A DNA stretch of 64,000 bases from Bradyrhizobiaceae bacterium (GCA_020544565.1 CP078014.1:2420016-2484015); one strand, 5' to 3'; counted from the stretch's first letter, positions 51,882 to 61,630 are shown. Notes: a model not told the origin generated them from the letters alone. A program made the numbers and translations.

Positions 51882-51912
51882 TCAGCTATCAACCAGGAGG
51901 AAAGAAACTATC

Positions 51913-52974
51913 ATGAGCCATTCAAGCCCTATCACTCGCCGCACCTTTAGCGCCATTCTCGGCGGAGCCGCACTGACAGCACCGAGCATCGCGCGGGCCC
52001 AGACACGCAGCCTCTCCGTGCAGATTTCGGCGATTTATCGCAAGTCGTTCGACCGCTACATCGTGCCGAAGATGAAGGAACTGCACAACGTCGACGTCGT
52101 GCTTTCCACCATGCTGAGTGCCGAGGCCCTCACGCGCGCGATGGGCCAGCGCGCCAATCCGCAGATCAGCCTCTTCACGCTTGACGAAGGCCCGTGGGAA
52201 CAGGGCAAGCGCCTGGGCATCTGGGACAAGATCACAACCGACACCGTTCCTAATCTCAAGGGAATCCCAGAGCGCTTTCGCGATCACGATGGCTTCGGCT
52301 CGGGGCTCTACAGCTATATGACCGGTTTCTGCTATGATGAAGAGGCTCTCAAGGCGGCTGGCGTTCCCGCCCCGTCGTCATTCTTCGACATGTGGGCGCC
52401 CGGATTCAAAAACCGAATTGCCATGCCGCAGTTTACCAACACCTTCGCGTACATCACGCTGGAGAACACATCACGGCTTCTCGGCGAAGACCCCGCCAAA
52501 TCCTTCGATAAAGGCTTCGCGAAATTGAAGGAACTCCGTCCCAATATCCGCACCTTCATCGGTCCGCTGGGCCAGCTTATCCAGCTGTTTCAGCAAAAAG
52601 AGATCTGGCTCTCTTTCGCACCGCAACTCAGCGCTCTGCAGGCCGCCGGTGCGGGTCTTCCCGTCAAATGGGCCGCTCCGAAGGAAGGTGCAGTTGCATT
52701 CGCTCACTACATCGCAGTTCCAAAGGGTGCTCCGAACCGCGAGGATGCGCTTAAGATCGCCGATCTGATGCTGTCCCCTGGCTATCAGAAGGCTCTCGCA
52801 GAAATCGACTTCATGGTTCCTGTCAGCACCCAGATCCAGTTCGATCCGGCCTTCGCGAAGTCTTTCCCCGTGACACCGGAAATCATCGCCAATGCTCGCA
52901 CTGCGTCCTGGACCGAATATAATGAACAGCGCGTCCAGCTTAACGAGCGGTGGCAGCGCGAGATCCAGTCGTAG
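51913..52974 (+). CDS. ABC transporter substrate-binding protein, polyamine/iron type
   Basis: A 353-residue periplasmic protein. The leader SPITRRTFSAILGGAALTAP has a twin-arginine motif and ends near ARA-QTRSLSV, so export through Tat is likely. The mature part is a PotD/FbpA-like fold (VLSTMLSAEALTRAMGQRAN, FKNRIAMPQFTNTFAYITLE). AGGAGG is 12 bases before the ATG. It heads the PotABC-like genes after the hydroxylase large subunit. The ligand may be a cationic or cyclic nitrogen compound. Confidence 0.92.
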   Translation: MSHSSPITRRTFSAILGGAALTAPSIARAQTRSLSVQISAIYRKSFDRYIVPKMKELHNVDVVLSTMLSAEALTRAMGQRANPQISLFTLDEGPWEQGKRLGIWDKITTDTVPNLKGIPERFRDHDGFGSGLYSYMTGFCYDEEALKAAGVPAPSSFFDMWAPGFKNRIAMPQFTNTFAYITLENTSRLLGEDPAKSFDKGFAKLKELRPNIRTFIGPLGQLIQLFQQKEIWLSFAPQLSALQAAGAGLPVKWAAPKEGAVAFAHYIAVPKGAPNREDALKIADLMLSPGYQKALAEIDFMVPVSTQIQFDPAFAKSFPVTPEIIANARTASWTEYNEQRVQLNERWQREIQS

Positions 52975-52982
52975 GACCATCA

Positions 52983-54080
52983 ATGGGACACACAACACGC
53001 GATAGCGGCGCTCTTGAAATCGCCGACCTGCACAAATCCTATGGCAGGGTCGAAGTTCTCAAAGGCGTCTCCATCAAGGCCGGCCAGGGAGAGTTCATCT
53101 CCCTGGTCGGGCCCTCAGGTTGCGGCAAGACGACCACGCTGAATATCGTCGCAGGGTTCGAACAGCCCGACAGCGGAGATGTAAGCCTCAACGGCAGCTC
53201 ACTTGTGCCGCTCCCCTCGCACAAGCGCGGTCTCGGCATGGTTTTCCAGAACCACGCGCTTTTCCCGCACATGACCGTTCTGGAAAATGTCGGTTTCGGC
53301 TTGACCATGTCAGGTATCGCCAAGGCGGAGGTTGCAAAGCGCGCAAGTGAAACGCTGCGTCTTGTCAGACTCGAAGGATTTGAAGCGCGCTATCCGCGCG
53401 AATTGTCGGGCGGACAGCAGCAGCGCGTCGGCATTGCGCGCGCCCTGACAGTCAATCCTAAAGTCCTGCTCATGGACGAACCGCTTTCAAGCCTCGATGC
53501 CAAGCTCAGACGCGAGATGCAGGTTGAACTGCGCCGGATTCAGAAGAGTGTCGGCATCACCGCCCTTTACGTGACGCACGATCAGGAAGAGGCCCTGTCG
53601 CTGTCCGATCGCGTTGTCCTGATGAACCGCGGACACATTGAGCAAATGGGTACGCCAAAGGAAATCTATGCTCATCCGGTAACAGAATTTGCCGCGGGTT
53701 TCATCGGCGAGGCAACGTTCCTTGACGCTGTTATGCGTGACATCCGCGGAAGCGAGAGCCTGGTTGACCTCGCCTGTGGAGCGCAGGTCCTCGTCCCGCA
53801 CCGTCGAGGAACGTCCGTCGGCGACAGGCTTCGTATCGCTATCCGTCCTGACAGGCTCCGCATCTCGACCGCTGACGGCGCAGCGACGACGTTGACAGGC
53901 ATCGTCGTCGCCAGCGTATTCGTTGGCTCCATGCAGCGTATCGTTGCCCGTCTTGCCGACGGATCCGAGGTTTTGATCGCGGCCAATGCAACGACCTCGC
54001 TGCCCGGTCCCGATGCGACAATATCTGTCACGGCGGCGCCCTCCGACTGGATGGTTTTCCCGCACGGAGACCAGACGTGA
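52983..54080 (+). CDS. ABC transporter ATPase, PotA-like
   Basis: A 365-residue ATPase with Walker A GPSGCGKTT, signature LSGGQQQRVGIARAL, Walker B VLLMDEPLSSLDAKLRREM, switch YVTHDQEEALSLSDR and a C-terminal TOBE domain (about 285-365). TAGGACC stands before ATG 52983; the frame opens at 52950 inside the preceding gene. The stop overlaps the next permease start (54077), a sign of coupling. Confidence 0.93.
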   Translation: MGHTTRDSGALEIADLHKSYGRVEVLKGVSIKAGQGEFISLVGPSGCGKTTTLNIVAGFEQPDSGDVSLNGSSLVPLPSHKRGLGMVFQNHALFPHMTVLENVGFGLTMSGIAKAEVAKRASETLRLVRLEGFEARYPRELSGGQQQRVGIARALTVNPKVLLMDEPLSSLDAKLRREMQVELRRIQKSVGITALYVTHDQEEALSLSDRVVLMNRGHIEQMGTPKEIYAHPVTEFAAGFIGEATFLDAVMRDIRGSESLVDLACGAQVLVPHRRGTSVGDRLRIAIRPDRLRISTADGAATTLTGIVVASVFVGSMQRIVARLADGSEVLIAANATTSLPGPDATISVTAAPSDWMVFPHGDQT

Positions 54081-54946
54081 AAGGCGCAAACCCAAACGGA
54101 CGGCTTTTCGCTCTCAGCCTGCCGATCACCATCCTTCTCGGTATATTCTTTTTCGCACCGATCCTGATGGTGCTGTCACTCGCCTTTACGCCTTACGATC
54201 AGGCCACACTGATCGGCAAGGGCGTGACGCTGGAAAACTTCGCGCGCTTTCTTACCGATCCCAACCATCTATGGACTTATGTCCGAACGATCGGCATTTC
54301 GGCCGCGACCACCATTCTCTGCATCATTCTCGGCTTTCCGATCGCGTGGCACCTTCATCGGCTGAAATCCGGTCAGGCACGACTCTGGTTCACGCTTGCG
54401 GTGCTGCTGCCGCTTATGGTTAGCCTCGTCGTCGCATCTTTCGCTTGGGCTCTTCTGCTGGGCAACAATGGCGTTCTCAACAGCGCGCTTATCAAGCTCG
54501 GCATTATCCATTCTCCGATTCAAATGATGAACACCATCACGGGTGTCATCATCGTGAATGTCTTCAGCCACATCTCCTATGCCATCTTGCCGATTTTCGC
54601 CGCGCTGGAAAATGTCGATTCCAATCTTGCGCGAGCAGCGCGCATTCACGGCGCGATCGATTCTCAAATCCTTGGCCGCGTGATCCTGCCGCTCAGCCTG
54701 CCTGGGATCGTCGCGGGATCAGTGATCGTATTCTCCCTGTCGATGGCGGCCTTCGTCATTCCGTTCCTGATCGGCGGCGGCCGGGTGAACGTCGTTCCAT
54801 TGCAGGTCTATCAATACACAGTTCAATTCTTCAATTGGCCCGGCGCGGCAACGCTGAGCATCATCTTGCTGACGCTCACACTGGGTGCGACCTGGGTCCT
54901 CACAACGCTCGCGCAACGCGCAATGCCTTGGGAGCGTGGACGATGA
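54077..54946 (+). CDS. ABC transporter permease, PotB-like
   Basis: A 289-residue inner-membrane permease with six hydrophobic segments. The EAA-like loop ARAARIHGAIDSQILGRVIL sits near 200-220 and contacts the ATPase. It overlaps the ATPase gene by 4 bases and the following permease gene by 4 bases. Confidence 0.93.
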   Translation: MKGANPNGRLFALSLPITILLGIFFFAPILMVLSLAFTPYDQATLIGKGVTLENFARFLTDPNHLWTYVRTIGISAATTILCIILGFPIAWHLHRLKSGQARLWFTLAVLLPLMVSLVVASFAWALLLGNNGVLNSALIKLGIIHSPIQMMNTITGVIIVNVFSHISYAILPIFAALENVDSNLARAARIHGAIDSQILGRVILPLSLPGIVAGSVIVFSLSMAAFVIPFLIGGGRVNVVPLQVYQYTVQFFNWPGAATLSIILLTLTLGATWVLTTLAQRAMPWERGR

Positions 54947-55722
54947 ACAGAACTCTTAATATCATCGCCTACATCGTCTACGCCGCGCTGACGTTACCGG
55001 TGCTGTTCGTCGTCATCGCATCATTTACGCAGGCGAGCTATCTTAGCATCCCCCCGCAGGGATACGGACTGCGCTGGTGGAACGTCATGATCAATGATCG
55101 TGAGATGATGACCGGCTTCTGGATCAGTGCAAAAATTGCGTTCCTGACGGTGCTCATCTCTGTTCCGACCGGTGCGATGGCTGCGATCTTTCTCGGCCAA
55201 CTGACACCGCGCAAGCGAGCTCTGCTCACGACCATTCTGGCATCACCCCTCAGCGTCCCCATGGTCCTGACGGGATTTTCGCTGCTGGTCATGCTCACCC
55301 AGATAGGACTGGTGAACACGGTGGGTCTTGTCATCGGTCACTCGGTCATTTCGGTGCCTTACGTTATACGGTCAACGCTGGCCAGCATGTCTCTGAGCGA
55401 TCCGTCACTGCCGCGAGCCGCAGCCATTCAAGGGGCAAAGCCCTGGCAGGTGATCTGGTATGTAGTGTTGCCAACATTACGCCCTGGCCTGATTTCGGGT
55501 GCGCTCTTCGCCTTCCTGACCTCGCTCAACAACGTCGTAATTTCCGTATTCATCTCGCAGCCCGGCATGAGCCCGCTCCCTGTCGTTATTTTCTCCCGAA
55601 TGGAAAATCTGGCTGAACCATCGGTCGCTGCCGCGAGCACGATCGTGATCATGCTCACCGTCGTCTGCTGTCTGATTCTTGAAAGCCGCTATCAGATATT
55701 CCGCTCGCTCGCAGGGCGATAA
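54943..55722 (+). CDS. ABC transporter permease, PotC-like
   Basis: A 259-residue permease with six hydrophobic segments and the ATPase-contact loop PRAAAIQGAKPWQVIWYVVL. ATG 54943 overlaps the preceding gene by 4 bases; an open frame reaching back to 54445 is a shadow of that gene. It is the last gene of the plus-strand operon and is followed by a weak terminator. Confidence 0.93.
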   Translation: MNRTLNIIAYIVYAALTLPVLFVVIASFTQASYLSIPPQGYGLRWWNVMINDREMMTGFWISAKIAFLTVLISVPTGAMAAIFLGQLTPRKRALLTTILASPLSVPMVLTGFSLLVMLTQIGLVNTVGLVIGHSVISVPYVIRSTLASMSLSDPSLPRAAAIQGAKPWQVIWYVVLPTLRPGLISGALFAFLTSLNNVVISVFISQPGMSPLPVVIFSRMENLAEPSVAAASTIVIMLTVVCCLILESRYQIFRSLAGR

Positions 55723-55727
55723 GTCAG

Positions 55728-55756
55728 CCTCCCGTCTATGTTCGCGGAGGTTTCTT
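55728..55756 (+). terminator. Weak terminator after PotC-like gene
   Basis: CCTCC-CG pairs with CG-C-GGAGG across an 8-base loop (55728-55750), then TTTCTT. One base bulges. It lies 6 bases after the stop at 55722. Confidence 0.45.
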
Positions 55757-56137
55757 AATCTCGTCGCGCAACTAACCAGCGATCCGGCTCAAAAATAACT
55801 TTATCGTTCTCCTCTCTCTTCTGCCTTAACGGAGACATCGATTGGTGCGAGATCGTCTGTGCTCTCGCGATACCTTTTTGTAGTGATCCACGAAGGTGAA
55901 AATCAGGCTCTCGAGGTCGCCAGGGCGAGGAATATTGTCAAACAGAATGTGCCCCTCAAAGTCCGGTGCGAACGTTTAAGAGCATCGCTCCGGAAGCTAC
56001 CGCGCCAAACCGTATGCTGCCTTCACTTGTGCCGGAATCGCTAGAAACTCGGCATCAATTGTTCAATTCTGGGTGGCTCGTTTCGCGAGGCCATGCTCAA
56101 TTCTCTGCGTGGGAGTCTGTTCGAGCCGCTTCCGGCG
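55757..56137. other. Intergenic region between convergent genes
   Basis: About 380 bases, A+T-richer than the genes, between the PotC-like gene and the stop of the DUF169 gene. I see no protein-like frame and no transposon end. Confidence 0.45.
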
Positions 56138-56923
56138 CTATTTCCCGGCGTAGGAAACGCCCATGCCGGCGCGGACATCGGCCTGGATGCCGTAGGGCGC
56201 GATCGGATAGCGCAGACCATTTTTGGCGAGCTGCTTCATGCCGACAACGGCCTTGGCAAGATGCGCCGGTTTGAGCGCCATCAGCATCTCCTCGTCGGGC
56301 ACGCCGCCATAGCGTCGTTCCGCAAAGCACGGCAGCGAGAGGCTCGGCTCGCCAGTCTTGAGCGCCCGCCCCCACGAGTCCGCGCATGCGGTCTCACCGA
56401 CCACGCCCCATTCGAACTTCCTGTAGCCGGTATATTGCAGCCCGTTGATCAAGATGATCATCTGACCGGGCGTCGCATATACGAGGCATATATCCGGCGG
56501 ATTGAGCCGACCGCTGGTGAGCGGGCTCACCGCCATCGCCTGGTATTGACCATAAGGCACAACATCGAGCGCCTCCTGGCGAAGCCTTGCGTCCTCTTCC
56601 GTGCCATGCCAGACGCCTACATAGTTCTTGCCTTCGAGGAATTTTTCGTCTTGTGGCGCCAGCCCGATCACAGCGCGGCACTGCGCGCCGACGAGATCTT
56701 CGCCCGTGATGCCGACGGTCCAGCCGAGCCGCGAGGCCATGCTGACGACCTGATCGGTGGTATGGACCGCGCTCGGCCGGCGGATTTTCGGGATCGCCAT
56801 CATCTCCTCGACCGTGGCAAACATCTTGATGCCGATTACAGTGGTCTTGAGCCGCAGGAGGTTGTTGAGATCGGCCACCATCGCGTTCAGATCGATCGTT
56901 TCCGGTGGCGTTTGCCGTTGCAT
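56138..56923 (-). CDS. DUF169-family protein
   Basis: A 261-residue cytoplasmic protein I recognise as DUF169: LNAMVADLNNLLRLKTTVIG near the N-terminus, EDLVGAQCRAVIGLAP, DICLVYATPGQMIILINGLQ, VGETACADSW and LSLPCFAERRYGG. Four conserved cysteines could bind an iron-sulfur cluster or metal, but this has not been shown to my knowledge. ATG 56923 is the family start; the open frame to 57073 picks up a short-chain dehydrogenase remnant. It is minus strand, after the alkylsulfatase gene; whether they share a transcript is unclear because of the remnant between. Confidence 0.82.
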   Translation of the reverse strand: MQRQTPPETIDLNAMVADLNNLLRLKTTVIGIKMFATVEEMMAIPKIRRPSAVHTTDQVVSMASRLGWTVGITGEDLVGAQCRAVIGLAPQDEKFLEGKNYVGVWHGTEEDARLRQEALDVVPYGQYQAMAVSPLTSGRLNPPDICLVYATPGQMIILINGLQYTGYRKFEWGVVGETACADSWGRALKTGEPSLSLPCFAERRYGGVPDEEMLMALKPAHLAKAVVGMKQLAKNGLRYPIAPYGIQADVRAGMGVSYAGK

Positions 56924-56992
56924 GATGACTGCTCCCAATCGGGCGCTCCGACGCGCCAGTTGGCTTGATTGTAGCGCGGCCGGTCGACGATT

Positions 56993-57108
56993 GCGAAGCC
57001 CGGCGACCGAGGATGTCCACACGATCCGCCCGCTGCCACGCTTCACCATGTTACGGGAGGAATATCTCCGCACCGATTCCAGCGCCGCGAGGCATTCGTC
57101 TCAAACAC
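56993..57108 (-). pseudogene. Short-chain dehydrogenase remnant
   Basis: About 115 bases encode VFETN, then after a frame slip CLAALESVRRYSSRNM and MVKRGSGRIVWTSSVAGLR, which match the central strands of a classical SDR (usually ...GRIVNTSSVAGL). Neither the N-terminal cofactor-binding half nor the YxxxK active site remains. It lies between intact DUF169 and alkylsulfatase genes and is the trace of a lost gene. Confidence 0.65.
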
Positions 57109-57123
57109 CGACCGGAACACCGT

Positions 57124-59097
57124 TCACCGCGTCACGATCGGGAAATTGCCCGGCGCTTTCTCGATCATCAGCAAAAAGCGGCCAAGATCAATTCGGCTTC
57201 CGCTGGTGCTGACGTCGCTGGACAGCAGGAGATCGCTGGCACCCGCCTGGCCTGTCATCATCTTCAGGAAGAAAGCCTTGGTCAGCGTGAGCGTCGCATT
57301 GGCTTCGGGATCCGATGGCGCTTTCTTGAAATGCAGAACGCCATGCTCGATCCAAAGTACGTAGCTCTCGTTGAGGTCCGAGAAAACCAGATTGATCCGG
57401 AGGTCTGAATCGGCAGCCTTGCCTCCGTCGATCGATGCAGCCATTCGTTCGAGAAAGCGCTCGATCGGCGTCTGTTGCAGCATGTCCATCAACATGGCGA
57501 GCGATTTGACCTTGGTGGGTGCGCCGTTGCGCAGTTCGAAGGCGCCGTTCAGGTAGAAATTGCGCCAGGAGCCGGACTCGGCCATGAATCCCATTTGCTC
57601 GAAGCTTTTTGCAAGCAGTTCCTTCGCGGCCGCATTGTTCGGCTCGGCATAAACCGCGTGCTTGAGAACGGTCGCCGACCAGCGAAAATCGCCGGCATCA
57701 AAAGCTTTTTGAGCGTCGGCGACGATTTTGTCGACGCCGCCGGCCAGGGCGACGTAATGTTTCGCCGCTTCGACCGGCGGCAATTCATCAAGATTGGAAG
57801 GGTGTGCGTCGAACCAGCCCATGTAAAACTGATAAACAGCCCGGGCATTGTGCCGCACGGTGCCGTAGTAACCGCGGACGTTCAGATAGTCCTGCAGGCT
57901 CTTAGGCATCCGGAGCTTGTCGGCGATCTCCGGTCCGGTAAGACCGGCATTCAGCATGCGCACCGTCTGGTCGTGAATATACTTGTAAGCATCGCGCTGC
58001 ATGGTGATCGACTGGCGGATATTGTCCTTGCCCCAGACCGGCCAGTGATGCTGCGTGAATACGACATCGCTTTCGGCCGTCCAGGCAAGCGACTGGTCGA
58101 GATAGTCCGACCATTTAAGCGCGTCGCGGACCTTGGCGCCGCGTAAGGTATAGAGGTTGTGCAAGGTATGGCTCATCATCTCGGCGCCGCAGAAAGCCCT
58201 TAGCTCCGGAATCTCGAAGACAAATTCGGCGGGCGCTTCGCTGCCCGGAACGTTGTGGAAGGAGAAGCGCAGCCCATCGATCACGACGTCCTGCTGAAGC
58301 TTGTCGATAATGACCGTCGGCGGCAGGATTCCGACATTGCCATAGGCGACGGCCTTACCGAGGCCGTTGTCGACCAGTCCCCTGGCGTCGCGTGCGAGTT
58401 GATCGCCATACATGAACAGGGAGCGGCGTATCATGGCCGCGCCGACCATCAGATTTTCGCTGGTCGCCTCTTCCATGAAGCCGACGGGCGCGACGATCGG
58501 GATGTTGCGCGCCTTTGCCTCCTCGGCACTCACGAGCCCCAGCACGCCACCGAAATGATCGACATGGCTGTGGGTAAAGATGACAGCGGAGATCGGCTTG
58601 TTGCCAAGATGTTGACGGGCAAAGGCGATGGCCGCAGCGGCAGTCTCACGGGATGTGAGGGTATCGATCACAATCCAGCCGGTCGCGCCCTCGATCAGCG
58701 TCATGTTGGCAAGATCGAAGCCGCGCAGTTGATAGATTCGATCGCTGACCTTGAACAGGCCAACCTGATTGTTCAGCAACGCCTGGCGCCAAAGACTCGG
58801 ATTGACGGTGGCCGGAGCTTCGCCCTTGACGAAGGCAAAGGCATCGAAATCCCAGATGATGTTTCCGTTCGCATCCTTTATTTGTCCGGTCGGCGCGGCG
58901 ATGAATCCGCGACGAGCATCTTCAAACGATTTCGGATCGGACAAGTCCGCCGCTTGGGCAACGGCGGCGTTGGCCTGCTGGACGGTGGCAGTCACATCAC
59001 CCGAAGGCACGCCCCTGGCAGCCGGGCTATCCTGCTTGCAGGCGGCCAGGGTGGTGGCCGCGACAACAGCGACGACAACGGCGGTGCGGGCTGGCAT
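57124..59097 (-). CDS. Alkylsulfatase-like metallo-beta-lactamase-fold lipoprotein (SdsA1/BDS1 type)
   Basis: A 657-residue enzyme matching the length of SdsA1-type alkylsulfatases that cut alkyl sulfate esters to alcohols. The leader ends at a lipobox LAAC (Cys20), so it is probably a lipid-anchored periplasmic protein. The zinc motif THSHVDHFGG is at 175-184, with GAEMMSHTLHN and DVVFTQHHWPVWG supplying later ligands. The C-terminal quarter (about 530-657) is a sterol-carrier-like domain. It is 33 bases after the GMC alcohol dehydrogenase gene in the same operon, which would oxidise the released alcohol. Confidence 0.9.
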   Translation of the reverse strand: MPARTAVVVAVVAATTLAACKQDSPAARGVPSGDVTATVQQANAAVAQAADLSDPKSFEDARRGFIAAPTGQIKDANGNIIWDFDAFAFVKGEAPATVNPSLWRQALLNNQVGLFKVSDRIYQLRGFDLANMTLIEGATGWIVIDTLTSRETAAAAIAFARQHLGNKPISAVIFTHSHVDHFGGVLGLVSAEEAKARNIPIVAPVGFMEEATSENLMVGAAMIRRSLFMYGDQLARDARGLVDNGLGKAVAYGNVGILPPTVIIDKLQQDVVIDGLRFSFHNVPGSEAPAEFVFEIPELRAFCGAEMMSHTLHNLYTLRGAKVRDALKWSDYLDQSLAWTAESDVVFTQHHWPVWGKDNIRQSITMQRDAYKYIHDQTVRMLNAGLTGPEIADKLRMPKSLQDYLNVRGYYGTVRHNARAVYQFYMGWFDAHPSNLDELPPVEAAKHYVALAGGVDKIVADAQKAFDAGDFRWSATVLKHAVYAEPNNAAAKELLAKSFEQMGFMAESGSWRNFYLNGAFELRNGAPTKVKSLAMLMDMLQQTPIERFLERMAASIDGGKAADSDLRINLVFSDLNESYVLWIEHGVLHFKKAPSDPEANATLTLTKAFFLKMMTGQAGASDLLLSSDVSTSGSRIDLGRFLLMIEKAPGNFPIVTR

Positions 59098-59130
59098 GGC
59101 ACTGGTCCTTTTTACTGAGATGTTTTGTGA

Positions 59131-60756
59131 TCAGGCCGCAAGGCCCGCTGCCTTCGCGTCCTCGCGGATAAGATCGACGGCTTTTTCACCGATCATGATG
59201 GTCGGCGCATTGGTATTTCCGCCGCAGAGCGTGGGCATGATGGAGGCGTCGACCACCCGCAGGCCGTCGATTCCCCTGACACGCAAGCGCGCATCGACAA
59301 CCGCGGTCGGATCGTTGTCCGGCCCCATCTTGCAGGTACCGACCGGATGGTACTGTGTATCCGCTCGCGCACGAATATCGCGCTCGATAGAGGCCGGATC
59401 GTCAGCGCGGGTCGGGTACAGCATCTTCCCCCGCACCCCGTTCAGGGGCGAGGACTCCATGATCGTCTGCTGAATCTGTCCGCCCCTGATGAGAAGCGCG
59501 AGATCGCGCTCGTCGGAAAGAAACTGCGGATCGATCAGCGGCGCGGAGCGCGGATCGGCATTCGTCAACCTGACCGTTCCACGGCTGAAGGGACGCAGGA
59601 CGTCCACGTGGCAGGAGATGCCATGTCCCAGATGCACCTTGCGGGCATGGTCGTCGGCCAGCGCCAGGACGAAAACAAGTTGAAGATCCGGCGCAGGAAT
59701 GTCGGGACGTGACCGGAGGAATGCGCCAGCTGTCGCGTAAGCCGTGGTCAGCAATCCAGACCTTCGCGCCCGCCATTCCCTGATTCCGCTTAGGATGCGT
59801 CCGCCTCCCCGAACGGATAGTCCAACAGTCTGGCTATTGCTTGGCGTGCGCCACCCCTGAACATAGTCGATATGGTCCTGAAGGTTTTCGCCGACGCCGG
59901 CAATCTCGTGGGTGACCTCTATTCCATGCCGGCGAAGCTCTTCGCCGGGACCGATACCGGACAGCATCAGAATCTGCGGCGAACCGAAGGTTCCGGACGA
60001 CAGAATGACTTCGCGACGGGCATGAACCTGCCCGGCTTGACCACCCTGTTCGTAAGCTACGCCGACGGCACGCCGGTTGCTGAAGAGTATTCTTGTCGTC
60101 GTCGCATGGGTGAGCAGCTCCAGATTCGAGCGAGAGAGATTCGGCGTCAAATACGCCTTGGCCGCACTGCAGCGCTCGCCGTTCCTGTGTGTCACCTGAT
60201 AGAGGAAGGCACCGTCCTGCTCGGCGCCATTGTAATCGGGGTTGAGTTTCAGACCATTCATTGCAGCGGCCGCGATGAAGCACTTGCTGACATCGCTCTC
60301 GTAACGTTGATAGGTGACGTTCAGCGGTCCGCCTTGGCCGTGAAAGGCGTTTTCGATCTGCTCGTTGTTTTCGGCCCGCTTGAACAGCGGAAGCACGTCC
60401 TCATAGGCCCAGCCTGGATTTCCGAGCGCGCACCAATGGTCGTAGTCCCATCTGTTTCCACGCACATACAGCATGGCGTTGATCGAACTGGAGCCGCCGA
60501 GCGTCTTGCCGCGTGGCTGATAACCCTTACGGCCATTGAGCTCCGGCTGCGGCACGGTTTCGTAGGCGTAGTTGTTGATCCGTGTCGGCACCATGGCGAC
60601 GACGCCAGCCGGCGCGTGGATGAGGACGCTGGAATCCGGGCCTCCCGCTTCGATAAGGCAGACTGTGATGCCGGGATCTTCCGTCAGACGCGCAGCAAGC
60701 ACGCAGCCAGCTGAGCCGGCTCCGACGATGACATAATCGAATTCACGCTGTTCCAT
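59131..60756 (-). CDS. GMC-family choline-dehydrogenase-like alcohol dehydrogenase
   Basis: A 541-residue FAD enzyme that oxidises alcohols to aldehydes. FAD motif [21 protein letters not shown] signature 1 [18 protein letters not shown], signature 2 [18 protein letters not shown], active-site His in [11 protein letters not shown] and the C-terminal Asn in [15 protein letters not shown]. It lies in the minus-strand operon with the alkylsulfatase and is divergent from a TetR gene, with an aldehyde dehydrogenase beyond. It is the intact relative of the truncated GMC domain at 3240-3908. Confidence 0.94.
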   Translation of the reverse strand: MEQREFDYVIVGAGSAGCVLAARLTEDPGITVCLIEAGGPDSSVLIHAPAGVVAMVPTRINNYAYETVPQPELNGRKGYQPRGKTLGGSSSINAMLYVRGNRWDYDHWCALGNPGWAYEDVLPLFKRAENNEQIENAFHGQGGPLNVTYQRYESDVSKCFIAAAAMNGLKLNPDYNGAEQDGAFLYQVTHRNGERCSAAKAYLTPNLSRSNLELLTHATTTRILFSNRRAVGVAYEQGGQAGQVHARREVILSSGTFGSPQILMLSGIGPGEELRRHGIEVTHEIAGVGENLQDHIDYVQGWRTPSNSQTVGLSVRGGGRILSGIREWRARRSGLLTTAYATAGAFLRSRPDIPAPDLQLVFVLALADDHARKVHLGHGISCHVDVLRPFSRGTVRLTNADPRSAPLIDPQFLSDERDLALLIRGGQIQQTIMESSPLNGVRGKMLYPTRADDPASIERDIRARADTQYHPVGTCKMGPDNDPTAVVDARLRVRGIDGLRVVDASIMPTLCGGNTNAPTIMIGEKAVDLIREDAKAAGLAA

Positions 60757-60843
60757 CGGCGCTCCTCCTGTGTCGCATCCCCACCCGGTCCGGCCCGGCT
60801 TTTTATCCGGTGCTTTCGAATTGGTCTCTTGTATAAATGAAAT

Positions 60844-60863
60844 TAGAATTCTATTTCTAGAAA
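60844..60863. promoter_or_regulatory. Two abutting palindromes, probable TetR operator
   Basis: TAGAATTCTA (60844-60853) and TTTCTAGAAA (60854-60863) are each perfect 10-bp palindromes and touch. They lie in the 190-base spacer between the divergent GMC and TetR genes. Shared TCTA/TAGA half-sites suggest binding by the TetR protein. Confidence 0.55.
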
Positions 60864-60946
60864 AGCAAGAGCCAGTTGATCTCGAAATTCTGGGTCATGG
60901 TGCGCTACGGTAGCGGCAGGCCGAAATCGAGCTGGACGACACAGTG

Positions 60947-61630
60947 ATGGCGAAACGGGCGGCAAGACCGAAGCAACAACGAAGCGAAATTCGGAAGCCC
61001 GAACAGGCACGTAGTCGCGATACCATGGAGGCGCTCCTCGACGTCGGCCGCAGACTGATCGAGGAGAAAGGAATCGACGATTTCAGCATCAGCGACGTTG
61101 CTGACGCCGCCGGCTCCTCCATCGGCTCGCTCTATTTCCGCTTTGGAAGTCGCGATCGTTTCGTCGATGAAGTCATGCAACGCCTGATCAGCCGGTACAG
61201 CGATGACTTCGCGCGCCTGATGGCCGAATTAAACGCCTCGGCGAGAGGCCCGGAAGATGTCATCATCGGCGTGATCGGTTGGACCGTCCGCTCGTTCGCG
61301 CGGAATCAAGGCCTGTTGCGGGCGCAATTGCGCCGCACGCTGGAGCGGCCCCAGGCATGGCGTCCGTTTCAGAATTTCGCGCGACAGATCGTTGGCGAGA
61401 CCTTGCGGTCTCTTGAGCCATTCTTCCAGAACCGAGGCGATGATGAGTGGCAGCTTCGGGTCCAGATCGCGATGCAAATTGTTTTCGGAACCCTGAACAA
61501 CATTCTGATCAATCGGCCGGGGCCGCTGGAAATCGATGATCCAAGGACAGCCGGCGAACTCGGGAAGGCTGCGATCCGCTATTTGGGCCTGGATGAGAAG
61601 AACGTTCCCAAAAGGAGGAGCACGTCATGA
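60947..61630 (+). CDS. TetR-family transcriptional regulator
   Basis: A 227-residue regulator with the DNA-binding domain at about 15-65 (RSRDTMEALLDVGRRLIEEK, DDFSISDVADAAGSSIGSLY). GTG 60944 and ATG 60947 both lie after GGAC; I choose the ATG. Its stop overlaps the aldehyde dehydrogenase start (ATGA at 61627). It probably represses both that operon and the divergent GMC/alkylsulfatase operon and responds to the alcohol, aldehyde or acyl product. Confidence 0.92.
   Translation: MAKRAARPKQQRSEIRKPEQARSRDTMEALLDVGRRLIEEKGIDDFSISDVADAAGSSIGSLYFRFGSRDRFVDEVMQRLISRYSDDFARLMAELNASARGPEDVIIGVIGWTVRSFARNQGLLRAQLRRTLERPQAWRPFQNFARQIVGETLRSLEPFFQNRGDDEWQLRVQIAMQIVFGTLNNILINRPGPLEIDDPRTAGELGKAAIRYLGLDEKNVPKRRSTS

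Noticed and set aside
54445..54942. Extension of the last permease frame
   Set aside because: It is a shadow of the PotB-like gene in another frame; the ATGA overlap at 54943 gives the real start.
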